From Xanthobacteraceae bacterium (GTDB lineage Bacteria > Pseudomonadota > Alphaproteobacteria > Rhizobiales > Xanthobacteraceae), in the NCBI GenBank assembly GCA_030037185.1, contig JASHRR010001256.1:1-15073 (forward strand): a stretch of 15,073 bases of DNA, read 5' to 3'. Made by a program: the position numbers and the translations under genes. The notes under the pieces were generated by a model, which saw only the letters and a program-made list of their open reading frames with translations, was not told the DNA's origin and ran no database searches. Each line of letters opens with the position of its first letter. Position 1 is the stretch's first letter. Below, piece after piece: positions 7,293 to 15,073 of this stretch.

Positions 7293-8822
7293 ATGAGTAC
7301 CGAACCAGACGTCGTCCTGATTGGCGCAGGCATTATGAGCTCAACCGTCGGCGTTTTCCTGAAAGAACTGGAGCCGTCGTTCTCCATCACCATGTTCGAG
7401 AGGTTGGAGGATTGCGCGCTCGAGAGCTCGGAAGCTTGGAACAACGCAGGTACCGGCCACGCCGCCAATTGCGAGATGAACTACACGCCCGAACGGCCGG
7501 ACGGCACCGTCGACATTTCCAGGGCCCTGGAGGTCAATGTCGAGTTCGATCTGTCGCGGCAGTTCTGGACATATCTGGTGAAGAAGGGCGCCATCGCCGA
7601 CCCCCGCAGCTTCATCCATCCGGTACCGCATATGAGTTTCGTGCACGACGACCGCAACGTCGCCTTTCTCAAGAAACGGTACGCCGCGATGTCGGCCCAT
7701 CATTGCTATCAGGGCATGGAGTACAGCGAGGACCGCGGCCAGATCACCGACTGGGCTCCGCTGGTGATGGAAGGGCGCGCCGCCGACGAACCGGTCGCGG
7801 CAACGCGCATCATCTCCGGCACTGACGTCGACTATGGCGCGCTCACACACCATTTGGTGCACTACCTGGTCGGCCAGCCCGGCTGCAGCGTGCGTTACAA
7901 GACCCGCGTCACCAACCTCGTGCGCGCCGACAATAAGCGCTGGCGCATTGAGGTGCAGGACCTCGACAGCGGCGAGAGGCGCTCGGTCACCGCCAAATTC
8001 GTCTTCATCGGCGCAGGCGGCGCCGCCCTGCCGCTGCTGCAGAAATCCGACATTCCGGAAGGACGCGGTTACGCTGGCTTCCCGGTGAGCGGAATCTGGC
8101 TGCGCTGCGATGATCCCGAGGTCAACAAGCGCCACCACGCCAAAGTCTACGGCAAAGCCTCGGTGGGGTCGCCGCCGATGTCGGTGCCCCATCTCGATAC
8201 CCGAGTTATCGGCGGACAGCATTCGCTGTTGTTCGGTCCCTATGCCGGCTTCTCTACCAAATTCCTGAAGCACGGCTCGCTGCTCGATCTCGTCGAGTCG
8301 ATCCGTCCCGCCAATATCGAGCCGTTGCTCGCCGTCGCCCGCGACAATTTCGGCCTGAGCGAATACCTCATCGAGCAGGTGCTGCAGTCCGAAAGTCACC
8401 GCCTGGCGACGCTGGACGAGTACTACCCGAAGGCGGATCCGAAGGATTGGCGGCTGCAGATCGCCGGACAGCGCGTGCAGATCATCAAGCCTGACGTCAA
8501 ACGGGGAGGGCTCCTGGAATTCGGCACCGAGCTCGTCGGCTCGGCGGATTCTTCCCTGGTGGCGCTGCTCGGCGCCTCGCCTGGCGCCTCGACTGCGGTC
8601 TTCATCACGATCAGCGTGCTGCAAAAGTGCTTTGCGGGCGAACTGATGGAGCAGGCGTGGCTGCCGAAACTCAAGGAGATGATCCCTTCCTACGGCATTT
8701 CGCTGATCGAGGACGCAGCCGTCACCCGCAAGATCCGTTCCGAGACCGCGCGGGCCCTCAAAATCGAGGACGTGAACGCGAAGTCGACGCAGTCACTGGA
8801 TCGAACGGCGGCTGCCCGATAA
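7293..8822 (+). CDS. mqo: Malate:quinone oxidoreductase
   Basis: This is a FAD-dependent peripheral membrane enzyme that oxidises malate to oxaloacetate and passes electrons directly to the quinone pool, bypassing NAD-dependent malate dehydrogenase. Its 509 residues match the family length. The N-terminal dinucleotide fold is [14 protein letters not shown] (residues 7-20). The family segments [18 protein letters not shown] (about 49-66), [23 protein letters not shown] and [12 protein letters not shown] near the C-terminus are all present in order. The ATG at 7293 has GGAAAGG upstream. It precedes fumC by 142 bases, so fumarate to malate to oxaloacetate are encoded side by side. With CydAB it could form a malate-to-oxygen chain with little energy conservation (inferred). 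No lesion is seen. Confidence 0.97.
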   Translation: MSTEPDVVLIGAGIMSSTVGVFLKELEPSFSITMFERLEDCALESSEAWNNAGTGHAANCEMNYTPERPDGTVDISRALEVNVEFDLSRQFWTYLVKKGAIADPRSFIHPVPHMSFVHDDRNVAFLKKRYAAMSAHHCYQGMEYSEDRGQITDWAPLVMEGRAADEPVAATRIISGTDVDYGALTHHLVHYLVGQPGCSVRYKTRVTNLVRADNKRWRIEVQDLDSGERRSVTAKFVFIGAGGAALPLLQKSDIPEGRGYAGFPVSGIWLRCDDPEVNKRHHAKVYGKASVGSPPMSVPHLDTRVIGGQHSLLFGPYAGFSTKFLKHGSLLDLVESIRPANIEPLLAVARDNFGLSEYLIEQVLQSESHRLATLDEYYPKADPKDWRLQIAGQRVQIIKPDVKRGGLLEFGTELVGSADSSLVALLGASPGASTAVFITISVLQKCFAGELMEQAWLPKLKEMIPSYGISLIEDAAVTRKIRSETARALKIEDVNAKSTQSLDRTAAAR

Positions 8823-8826
8823 AGCC

Positions 8827-8858
8827 GGCGGCAATGGGGCGCAAGCCCCGCTGCTGCC
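8827..8858 (+). terminator. Strong GC hairpin with GCAA tetraloop between mqo and fumC
   Basis: Five bases after the mqo stop, GGGGC (8836-8840) and GCCCC (8845-8849) close a GCAA loop, a GNRA tetraloop in RNA. An outer stem GGCGGCA (8827-8833) with TGCTGCC (8852-8858), containing one G-U pair, extends it across a small internal loop. No T-run follows, so it is more likely an mRNA 3'-end stabiliser, processing site or attenuator than a complete intrinsic terminator. Confidence 0.5.
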
Positions 8859-8964
8859 GAAGCGCCGCCAAAAGGGCGATTTCGTCGAGCGGATTGAGCC
8901 TCCAAAAGCGAGCCGCGGCAGAAAATCGCCATTTATGGACCAGCGCCATAACGGAGACGTCAAA

Positions 8965-10377
8965 ATGGGTAGCATCAGAAAAGAGACCGACAGCCTCGGT
9001 GTGGTTGAAGTGCCCGCAGACAAGCTGTGGGGTGCGCAAACCCAACGCTCGCTTGAGCATTTCAGCATTGGCCGGGACCTCATGCCACGCGAGCTGATCA
9101 CGGCCTATGCGACGCTGAAGAAAGCCTGTGCCATTGTCAACAATGACGACAAGCGGCTCGATGATCAACGCTACAAATTGATCGTCCAGGCCTGCGATGA
9201 GATCCTGGCCGGCAAACACCACGACATGTTTCCGTTACACGTCTGGATGACCGGTAGCGGCACGCAGTTCAACATGAATGTCAATGAAGTGATCTCCAAC
9301 CGCTGCTGCCAGCTCGCCGGAACGCCGCTCGGCAGCCACGCGCCAGTTCATCCCAACGATCACGTCAACATGGCGCAGTCGTCGAACGATAGTTTCCCTT
9401 CGGCGATGTACATCGCCGCCGCGGTCAACGTGAAGCAGCGCCTCGTTCCGGCGGTAACCGCACTGCACGATGCCATCGGCGCCAAGGCCAAGGCGTGGGA
9501 TAACATCATCAAGATCGGCCGCACCCATATGCAGGACGCCACCCCGCTGACCTTGGGGCAGGAATGGTCCGGCTATGCCGGGATGTTGTCGGACGAGCTG
9601 GAGCGGATCGAAGCGGCGCTCAAGGGCATATACCACCTGGCGCTCGGCGGCACCGCGGTCGGGACGGGCATCAATTCGGCGCCGGGCTTCGCCGAAGCGG
9701 CAGCGGCCGAAATCGCGAAGCTGACTGGTCTGCCCTTCGTCACCGCGCCCAACAAGTTCACAGTTCAGGGCTCCCACGATGCGCTGGTGCAGCTTTCAGG
9801 AACGTTGCGGACGCTGGCGGTGTCGCTCTACAAGATCGCCAACGACATCCGCCTGATGTCGTGCGGGCCGCGGGCCGGATTTGCCGAGCTGGAGATCCCC
9901 GAGAATGAGCCGGGGTCTTCGATCATGCCCGGCAAGGTCAATCCGACCCAGTGTGAGGCGCTCGCCATGGTCGCGGTGCAGGTGATGGCCAATGACGTCG
10001 CTGTCGGCTTCGGCGGCGCCGGGGGTTACCTGGAAATGAACGTCTACAAGCCATTGATGATCTTCAACGTCGCGCACTCGATCACCATCATGACCGACGG
10101 TTGCACCAATTTCCGCAAGTTCCTGGTCGAGGGCACCAAGCCGAACCTGAAGAAGATCAACGAATATGTCGAGCGCTCGTTGATGCTGGTGACGGCGCTC
10201 TCACCGGTCATCGGCTACGACAAGGCCTCGAAGATCGCCCACTACGCCATGGACAACGACCTCACGCTGAAAGAGGCCGCGCTAAAGCTGGGCTTTGTCA
10301 GCGAGGCGGAGTTCGATCGCATTGTCGATGCCAAGAAAATGGTGAAGCCGTACGTGGCGGGTTCCGCCGCTCATTGA
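8965..10377 (+). CDS. fumC: Class II fumarate hydratase
   Basis: This is an iron-independent, oxygen-stable fumarase that interconverts fumarate and malate in the TCA cycle; a cytoplasmic homotetramer in this family. With the ATG at 8965 it has 470 residues. Numbering then matches E. coli FumC: catalytic His188 in THMQDATP and Ser318 in the superfamily signature [11 protein letters not shown] (317-327). The N-terminal [20 protein letters not shown] and [10 protein letters not shown] are also typical. An ATG at 8935 would add ten residues with a poorer ribosome site; GGAG lies 7 bases before 8965. It follows mqo and supplies its substrate. It is intact. Confidence 0.97.
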   Translation: MGSIRKETDSLGVVEVPADKLWGAQTQRSLEHFSIGRDLMPRELITAYATLKKACAIVNNDDKRLDDQRYKLIVQACDEILAGKHHDMFPLHVWMTGSGTQFNMNVNEVISNRCCQLAGTPLGSHAPVHPNDHVNMAQSSNDSFPSAMYIAAAVNVKQRLVPAVTALHDAIGAKAKAWDNIIKIGRTHMQDATPLTLGQEWSGYAGMLSDELERIEAALKGIYHLALGGTAVGTGINSAPGFAEAAAAEIAKLTGLPFVTAPNKFTVQGSHDALVQLSGTLRTLAVSLYKIANDIRLMSCGPRAGFAELEIPENEPGSSIMPGKVNPTQCEALAMVAVQVMANDVAVGFGGAGGYLEMNVYKPLMIFNVAHSITIMTDGCTNFRKFLVEGTKPNLKKINEYVERSLMLVTALSPVIGYDKASKIAHYAMDNDLTLKEAALKLGFVSEAEFDRIVDAKKMVKPYVAGSAAH

Positions 10378-10462
10378 GCCGCTAAACGCGTTGCGACCAG
10401 CACACTCGAGCCGGCTGCAACCGCGCCGTCAGATCCGACGCGACCGCTGTGGGGAAGACTCA

Positions 10463-10977
10463 ATGACTGCCGATGAGCGACCTCGATTGGTTCTCGGTTT
10501 TGCCAGGGTTCTCTATGTCAATGGACAAGCCACGGAACAGACGGTGGGTGCGGCCGAGGCCTTGCTCGAGCGCTGGGACTGCGCGCGACCGTCGTGCCGC
10601 GCTGGGGTGGGCTGGAGCTTCTGGTCGACAACCAGTGGGGCATGCTGACGGTCCAGGTGGCGGCCGATCCGGCGGGCGTGGAAATGGATCGCGTGGCTTC
10701 GGCGATGCGGGCGATCGACGCCATCGAAGCTGGCCGTCTCACGGCGGATGCCGCCATCAAGAGCATCGAGGAATTCTCGCGCGCGCCGACCTGGCTGTTC
10801 GCGCTAGCCGCGGCGGCCGGCGCGGTGGCATTGGCGATGATCTTCGGCGTCCAGCATATGTCGGCCGCGACTCTGATATTTGTGAGCGCCGGTGCCGGCG
10901 CATTGTTGCGCCGCGGTTTGGGCCGTCGGAGCCGTAATCTCTTCCTGCAGCCTGGTTTGAAGGATGACCGCCGCTAG
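10463..10977 (+). pseudogene. Broken threonine/serine exporter-family gene (ThrE/YjjP, N-terminal part)
   Basis: The ATG at 10463 has GGGGAAG upstream and starts MTADERPRLVLGFARVLYVN, followed by GQATEQTVGAAEALLERW. This is the N-terminal domain of the ThrE/YjjP (DUF1212) amino-acid exporter family. At 10575-10577 a G-run appears one base short: the first frame runs off into unrelated codons, while the next frame resumes family sequence (GLRATVVPRWGGLELLVDN, ADPAGVEMDRVASAMRAIDA, APTWLFALAAAAGAVALA). The second frame stops at 10975-10977 right after NLFLQPGLKDDRR, where family members continue with more membrane helices. So there are two lesions: a 1-base deletion and loss of the 3' half. A sequencing error could explain the first, not the second. 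The Shine-Dalgarno and codon use are still good, so the damage is recent. Confidence 0.82.
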
Positions 10978-10985
10978 CTTATAGT
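10957..10985 (+). promoter_or_regulatory. Sigma-70-like promoter for the COG3904 gene
   Basis: TTGAAG (10957-10962, 4 of 6 to consensus) and TATAGT (10980-10985, 5 of 6) are separated by exactly 17 bases. Predicted transcription would start near 10992, about 18 bases before the ATG at 11010. The -35 box lies inside the 3' end of the truncated exporter gene. Confidence 0.55.
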
Positions 10986-11009
10986 TCAAATGTATGCACT
11001 GGATACGCC

Positions 11010-11642
11010 ATGAAACCCGCAATCGTACTTGCGCTGCTGTCAGCCGCGTCAGCCCATGCGGCTGAGATCACAGTGAACAAGAACACAACACCGCCAAGCG
11101 TTACGCTCAGCGGCGCAATTCAGTTTGGTGACGAGTGGAAGTTTATTAATGTAATCAGGGACCTGGGGAAGGTAACAGTCAGGCTCAATTCGCAGGGCGG
11201 CAAAATTGACCCCGCGATGAAAATTGGGTTCGAGGTGCGCAGCTGGAAAATGACCACTGAGGTCGTTGATACCTGCCAGTCAGCTTGTGCCCTGATATGG
11301 GTAGCGGGAGTTGACCGTCGTTTGCCCCTAGAAACCAGCTTGGGGTTTCACCAGCCGCACAATCAAGATGGCTCAGCGTCGGTTGAGGGTATTAAGCGCA
11401 TAGAGCAGTATTTGCGCTTCCTCGGGTATGGTGAAGACACAGTCAAGTTTGCAGTACATATGCCACCCCAAGGCATGGCTTGGGTCATGAGCGTCACCCA
11501 GGCTGAAACGCTTGGCCTGGTCGGGGTCAACCACCCGGTAAAACAGGCCCCGCCTGCAACACCGGCTAATGTGGTAGCAAGTACACCGCCGTATTCTCCA
11601 CCGCTGCCACAGCTAAATGTGCCTTGGCCGCTACGTCGCTGA
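11010..11642 (+). CDS. Secreted COG3904-type protein with ClpP/crotonase-like fold
   Basis: This 210-residue protein starts with a signal peptide (Lys at 2, hydrophobic 4-14, AHA-A cleavage near residue 17-18), so it is periplasmic or exported. The mature part resembles the COG3904 predicted periplasmic proteins related to Clp-type proteases: a beta-strand ending LNSQGGKIDPAMKIG (59-73), CQSACALIWVAGV (89-101) with Ser91 at the position of the nucleophile, and GFHQPH (112-117) with His114. A MPPQGMAWVMSVTQAETLGL helix follows. A Pro-rich tail of about 30 residues ends the protein. Protease activity is not proven; many relatives are uncharacterised. The ribosome site is weak. It uses clearly more A/T-ending codons than fumC or mqo, and lies directly after a truncated gene, so it probably arrived by recombination. 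It has its own promoter. Confidence 0.75.
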   Translation: MKPAIVLALLSAASAHAAEITVNKNTTPPSVTLSGAIQFGDEWKFINVIRDLGKVTVRLNSQGGKIDPAMKIGFEVRSWKMTTEVVDTCQSACALIWVAGVDRRLPLETSLGFHQPHNQDGSASVEGIKRIEQYLRFLGYGEDTVKFAVHMPPQGMAWVMSVTQAETLGLVGVNHPVKQAPPATPANVVASTPPYSPPLPQLNVPWPLRR

Positions 11643-12596
11643 ACGATGTCCTACGTGGTCCACCAAAGTCGCAGGCTGCGACGTTGCAGCACCTTGGCAT
11701 GGACCTTGGCGAACGGCGCGGGGGTGACCAAACTTCTCCAGAGAGAAAGTTTGCCAGCGCTTGCAATTGCAGCACATGCAGCCTCGCAAGATCTCAGCGG
11801 GGTCTGGCGGGCGAGGTGGCAGCAGGGCCCAGCGCCTCAAGAACAGCGTGTGCGCGCGACACCCGAGACGCCACAGATCAACCCGTAACGGGTATCCGCT
11901 GATTTTGCAGCGTAGCCAGCAGACATCCGTTACGGCTGTCAAGTGGAATGTAACGGCTATCTGCAGGGAGACGCGCCGCCGATGTTGCGTCATGAGGATC
12001 GATAATCACAACGCGCCTGGCTCAATTCCGTAGCTACGGCCAGCGAGCGATCGCGTCCTGGCCGAGGCTCCCCTCCTCCTGAATGCGCACCGACGTGTTC
12101 CGTCCTCAAGCCTGACCTTGGTGACGTTGGAGCGCCCGGCAAAGATTGTTTTGCCGTACGCCAGATGCAGGCGCATGATCTCATCCCGCCACGGCTGCTC
12201 TGAATGGCCCGCGCAGACGCCGCGCTGGTCGAGAGCCTGGCGACAACGCGCAATGTTTATCGATTATTATAACAAAACATGGTTCAGCCCACCCTGGGCA
12301 TCAATGGGCGAGGCCCACGCCCTGCAAGAAAAAGACCCGCACTGGCACCTGGACGACGTCTACAACAGCGCCGGCGGTGGCAAGGCACCCACATGGCCGT
12401 CTTCATCCTGCACCTGCACGGCTAGCGAACCGGATAACGACGGGCCGCCGGCGACGATGGCGGAGTGCCGGAGACCTGCGCTTCGCATCGAGAGGCCAAG
12501 GCTAATGCAGCGGGACCCGATTTGACATCGCTGCTCCGCGGCACACAAAATGCCCGCGGCCAAGTCACGGGCGGGCAAGAAGCGGGAGGGCTGAAG
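11643..12596 (+). other. Gene-poor region, no recognisable coding sequence
   Basis: Over 950 bases I see no ORF with a family motif plus ribosome site. The longest + strand frame (12118-12525) is arginine/serine/proline-rich and looks like out-of-frame GC DNA. Its middle (MFIDYYNKTWFSPPWAS, then HWHLDDV) is the only protein-like part and is too short to name. On the minus strand a 56-codon frame (about 12178 to 12008) likewise matches nothing I know. An AT-rich patch sits at 12254-12280. A three-copy repeat lies at 11883-11968. The stretch probably consists of decayed genes. Confidence 0.55.
11883..11968. repeat. Three degenerate 20-bp repeats, inverted pair plus direct copy
   Basis: Copy 1 (11883-11902, +), copy 2 (11916-11935, - strand) and copy 3 (11949-11968, +) share the pattern YGTAACGG-N-T-R-TCYGC-N-G. 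Copies 1 and 2 match at 16 of 20 positions and face each other across 13 bases, so the RNA or single strand could fold into a hairpin. Copy starts are evenly spaced at 33 bases (11883, 11916, 11949). Copy 1 also contains the perfect palindrome ACCCGT-A-ACGGGT (11881-11893). Confidence 0.7.
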
Positions 12597-13565
12597 GTGA
12601 CAGACTCGGACCAGGCAGATCACTCTCTGCGCGAGATGGCTGAGCGGATCGAAAAAGAGCTTTCGGTCACCCAACGTCTTCTCAACATTGCCAAGCTGCA
12701 TCAGCGCACGACCTGGCCGGGCGAACGTGCCGCTGCCGCCGAAGCCTTCGTGCGGGCTGCGCGGGGGACTCGCTGGGAGGGTTGGTCGCCGGAAGAGTTT
12801 CTGCGCGGTGGCCAGACGCGCTCGAAGCCACAGCCGACCAGTCATAACCGAAGCAAGGGCACCGGTGCCGGCGTGGTCGCATCCTTTGTCCTCGCCGCCA
12901 TCGCCGCCGGCGCTGTCTTGCAGCAAGTGCCGGAGCACAACCCACCGCCGGCAGCGCAAACGCCGTCTTCTGACCCGCAGGTAAGTGCCGTGCCGTCGGA
13001 TGACATCGCACCGCTTGCGCGCAAGGAGATTAACGTTGTTGCGGCGGAGCAGCAGGCCGAGGCACCCTTGCAGACTGTCACGCCTGTTGCACCGGAAGTC
13101 ACGCCGCCAGCTTCGCCTGCACCGTTGACGCTAGAGTACCGAGCGGAATTTTTGGTCTACTATCTGACGGCCGTCGAGAACCGCGGAAACGTCGATGACC
13201 TGTCCCATTATTATTCCGACACCATCAATTATTACGGCAAGCCGACGGCCAAGTCCGGCGTTGTCGCCGATAAAATAAAATTCATGCGGAGATGGCCGAA
13301 TCGTAAATACACGATCAGGCCGGAAAGCCTGACGATAGCCTGCGACATTCTGAGATGCACCGCTGATGGCGTGATCGACTTCGATGTTTCAAATGCAGGA
13401 AAGCGGTCAACCGGCACCGCCAGTTTCACCTATCATTTGCTTATGAGGCTCAATAACTCTGGGCCACCCCTGCTGATCACCGCCGAAAACAGCATCGTCG
13501 CCAGAAGGACAGTCACCGACATCAGCCAGCAGCCCGTCGAAGCCGATAGGAGCCTGACGAGATAA
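12597..13565 (+). CDS. Single-pass membrane protein with C-terminal NTF2-like domain
   Basis: This 322-residue protein starts at GTG 12597, chosen because GGGAGGG (12584-12590) lies 6 bases upstream; an ATG at 12465 in the same frame would add 44 unlikely residues. Residues 9-75 are charged and helical (LREMAERIEKELSVTQRLLN) and include a WPGERAAAAEA stretch. A transmembrane helix spans about 89-110. A Pro/Ala-rich linker (112-178) precedes a C-terminal domain (180-305) with Tyr-rich FLVYYLTAVENRGNVDDL, INYYGK, FMRRWPNRKYTIRPESL and paired cysteines (C249, C254). The last domain resembles the periplasmic NTF2/SnoaL-like modules on rhizobial caspase-like and signalling proteins. The topology (helical part inside, NTF2-like domain outside) suggests a sensor or scaffold. 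The stop overlaps the kinase pseudogene start (TAATG). The function is unknown. Confidence 0.75.
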   Translation: MTDSDQADHSLREMAERIEKELSVTQRLLNIAKLHQRTTWPGERAAAAEAFVRAARGTRWEGWSPEEFLRGGQTRSKPQPTSHNRSKGTGAGVVASFVLAAIAAGAVLQQVPEHNPPPAAQTPSSDPQVSAVPSDDIAPLARKEINVVAAEQQAEAPLQTVTPVAPEVTPPASPAPLTLEYRAEFLVYYLTAVENRGNVDDLSHYYSDTINYYGKPTAKSGVVADKIKFMRRWPNRKYTIRPESLTIACDILRCTADGVIDFDVSNAGKRSTGTASFTYHLLMRLNNSGPPLLITAENSIVARRTVTDISQQPVEADRSLTR

Positions 13566-14963
13566 TGAAACGGGATGGAGGGCTGGCCCCGTTCGAAGAT
13601 GATTTCGAGATGCGGCGGCATGCCGACGCGACACTGCGACTTCAACGAATCGGCACCCTCCTCATTGGTAAGGGCACCAAGTGTGTTGTATAAGCACGTC
13701 CTCGACGCTGCCATTGATTTGATGTCCGCCGACATCGGGAGCATGCAGCTATTCCACCCGGAGCGGGGTGAACTCCAGCTACTGGCCCAAAGGGGATTTC
13801 CTCAATCGGTCGCTCACTGGGAATGGGTTCGGCACCATCTTCCGTGGGATGGCACTATCCGCCGGCCGTCGGGTCCTGGTGCCTGATATCGAGGCCTGTG
13901 AAGCTATGGCGGCTGACCTCGACGCCTTTCGGTGGTCAGGCGTTCGCGCTGTTCAGTCCACTCCACTTCTCGCCCGGTCCGGCCGGCTATTGCCAGACAA
14001 GCCGCGGACCTGATCGAGCGCAATGAGGTTGAAAAGGCGTTGCGCGAAAGTAGGGAGCAGTTTCGGTGGATCGCTTCCATTGTCGAGTTCAGTGATGACG
14101 CAATTGTCGGCAAGAACCTCGATGGTATCATCACGAGTTGGAGCAAGGGCGCGGAGCGGCTCTTTGATTATTTGGCGGAGGAGGTCGTCGGCAAACCAGG
14201 GACTATCCTGATCCTATCAGAGCGCCACCATGAGGAGCTTGCGATTATCGAGCGTATCCGGCGCGGTGATCTCGTCGATCATTATGAAACCATTCGCCGA
14301 CGCAAGGACGGAGGCTTGATCGATGTTTTCGCTGACCATTTCGCCTATGAGAGATGGCGCAGGAAAGGTCGTCGGCACTTCAACGATTGCTCGTAATGTT
14401 ACTGAGCGCAAGCGAAGTGAGTTGCAAGTTTCTACTCTCGCTCGCGAGGTAGAACCGAGCTAAAAACCTATTTGCAAATGTGAAGGCGACGGTGCAGCTT
14501 TCACAAGCTGGCACGCCAGATGGTCTCAAGGAGGCGATCGCGGGGCGCATCGAGGCGCTTGCAAATGTCCATTCGCTGTTCATCCAATCACGCTGGACAG
14601 GAGCGGAGCTGGGCCATCTCGTCAAGCAGGAGCTGTCGCCCTATTCGCGAGACGGGGAGAACGCAGATTGATGGGCCGACCGTCATGCTAAAAGCAAGAC
14701 GTGGTACAGGCGATTGCGGTGGCCCTGCACGAGTTGGCCACAAACGCCGCAAAGTAGGGTGCTCTACTCCTATCCGACGCGAAAGGTCAGGTTCGTGTCG
14801 GGTGGTCGCGTGCGCAGATGGACGGGTCGTACTGCGCTGGATCGACGCGGGAGGCCCGCCAGTCAATCCACCGACGCGCAAGGGCTTTGGCACTCATGTA
14901 TCGAGCCGGCCATCAAGGCAATTTATAGAAACAACTTCAACGCGGGGTCGCGTCCTCCAGTAA
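13565..14963 (+). pseudogene. Decayed GAF-PAS-HWE sensor histidine kinase
   Basis: Family sequence is spread over all three frames, which cannot be one protein. From 13565: RRHADATLRLQRIGTLLIG stops at TAA 13691; a GAF domain continues in another frame (YKHVLDAAIDLMSADIGSMQ) and, after a shift near 13830, in a third (GMALSAGRRVLVPDIEACEA). Roughly 25 codons seem deleted at about 13990, where SGRLL jumps to ARQAADLIER. The PAS domain (SIVEFSDDAIVGKNLDGIIT) runs to an extra T in the run 14326-14329. The H-box reads LAREVE then RAKNLFANVKATVQL in the next frame. Two bases are missing at about 14455, removing the phospho-accepting His codon and creating TAA 14461. Further shifts lie near 14662, 14695 and 14810. 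The N-box HELATNAAK ends in TAG at 14755, where the family usually has Tyr. WIDAGGPP and RKGFGTHV are the last recognisable parts. Seven or more lesions rule out sequencing error. Confidence 0.9.
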
Positions 14964-15073
14964 GGCCTACATCACACGCGCGGTTCGTGGCGCTATCTCT
15001 GGCGGCATCCAAGGCTTCCGAGGTGGCGCTGGAAATCAAGGCCGCGTGGCGGTCGACCCAGGACACCTGATGA

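Noticed and set aside
7341..8624. Long open frame on the minus strand (427 codons)
   Set aside because: It lies entirely opposite mqo, whose motifs and codon pattern are unmistakable; long antisense frames are common opposite high-GC genes.
8935..8964. Upstream ATG start for fumC
   Set aside because: The ATG at 8965 has a better ribosome site and gives residue numbering that matches E. coli FumC catalytic positions exactly.
9235..9777. Open frame on the minus strand opposite fumC
   Set aside because: It is a shadow of fumC; no motif and no plausible ribosome site.
11881..11968. CRISPR array
   Set aside because: The repeats alternate in orientation, are imperfect, number only three and are separated by 13-base gaps; no cas gene is present.
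12254..12380. IS6-family transposase remnant suggested by HWHLDDV
   Set aside because: Only a handful of residues resemble the WHxDE motif; the flanking residues do not fit and no terminal repeats were seen.
14964..15073. Coding sequence at the right edge of the window
   Set aside because: Two frames are open to the edge but neither has a recognisable motif; 110 bases are too few to decide whether it is kinase debris or a new gene.

Overview
The window reads as high-GC alphaproteobacterial DNA, most likely from the order Rhizobiales (Bradyrhizobium/Rhodopseudomonas type). This is inferred from gene content: an HWE-type histidine kinase remnant, a rhizobial-style NTF2-like periplasmic domain, a COG3904 secreted protein, and strong GC bias at third codon positions. 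No taxonomic marker gene is present. All convincing genes are on the + strand.

Layout. (1) 1-4307 is a respiratory/peroxide block: a membrane-anchored catalase-family peroxidase (SrpA-like), a cytochrome b561 whose GTG start overlaps the peroxidase stop, two tiny overlapping ORFs, and cydA/cydB of a cyanide-insensitive (CIO-type, short Q-loop) bd quinol oxidase. Spacing suggests one operon. (2) 4308-4651 has no recognisable gene. (3) 4652-6484 encodes a pyruvate decarboxylase very similar to the Zymomonas/Acetobacter enzymes, which are rare in bacteria. Its start region is abnormal: no ATG/GTG/TTG lies where the conserved protein begins. (4) 6783-10377 holds a small cupin, malate:quinone oxidoreductase (mqo) and class II fumarase (fumC). 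(5) 10463-10977 is a broken ThrE/YjjP-type exporter gene with a one-base frameshift and a missing 3' half. (6) 11010-11642 is a secreted ClpP-fold-like COG3904 protein with its own promoter inside the 3' end of the broken exporter gene. (7) 11643-12596 is gene-poor and carries a three-copy degenerate 20-bp repeat arranged as an inverted pair plus a direct copy. (8) 12597-13565 encodes a single-pass membrane protein with an NTF2-like C-terminal domain. Its stop overlaps (TAATG) the start of (9) a heavily decayed GAF-PAS-HWE histidine kinase pseudogene (13565 to about 14963), which has lost its phospho-accepting histidine codon.

How the parts may work together (inference). FumC makes malate and Mqo oxidises it into the quinone pool. 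The bd oxidase burns quinol with oxygen without proton pumping. The b561/SrpA-like pair could pass quinol electrons to peroxide. Pyruvate decarboxylase adds a non-oxidative pyruvate exit to acetaldehyde. The first 10.4 kb therefore looks like a redox-overflow or low-oxygen metabolic block, while the last 4.6 kb is eroding accessory DNA. No CRISPR array, tRNA, rRNA or intact transposase was seen.
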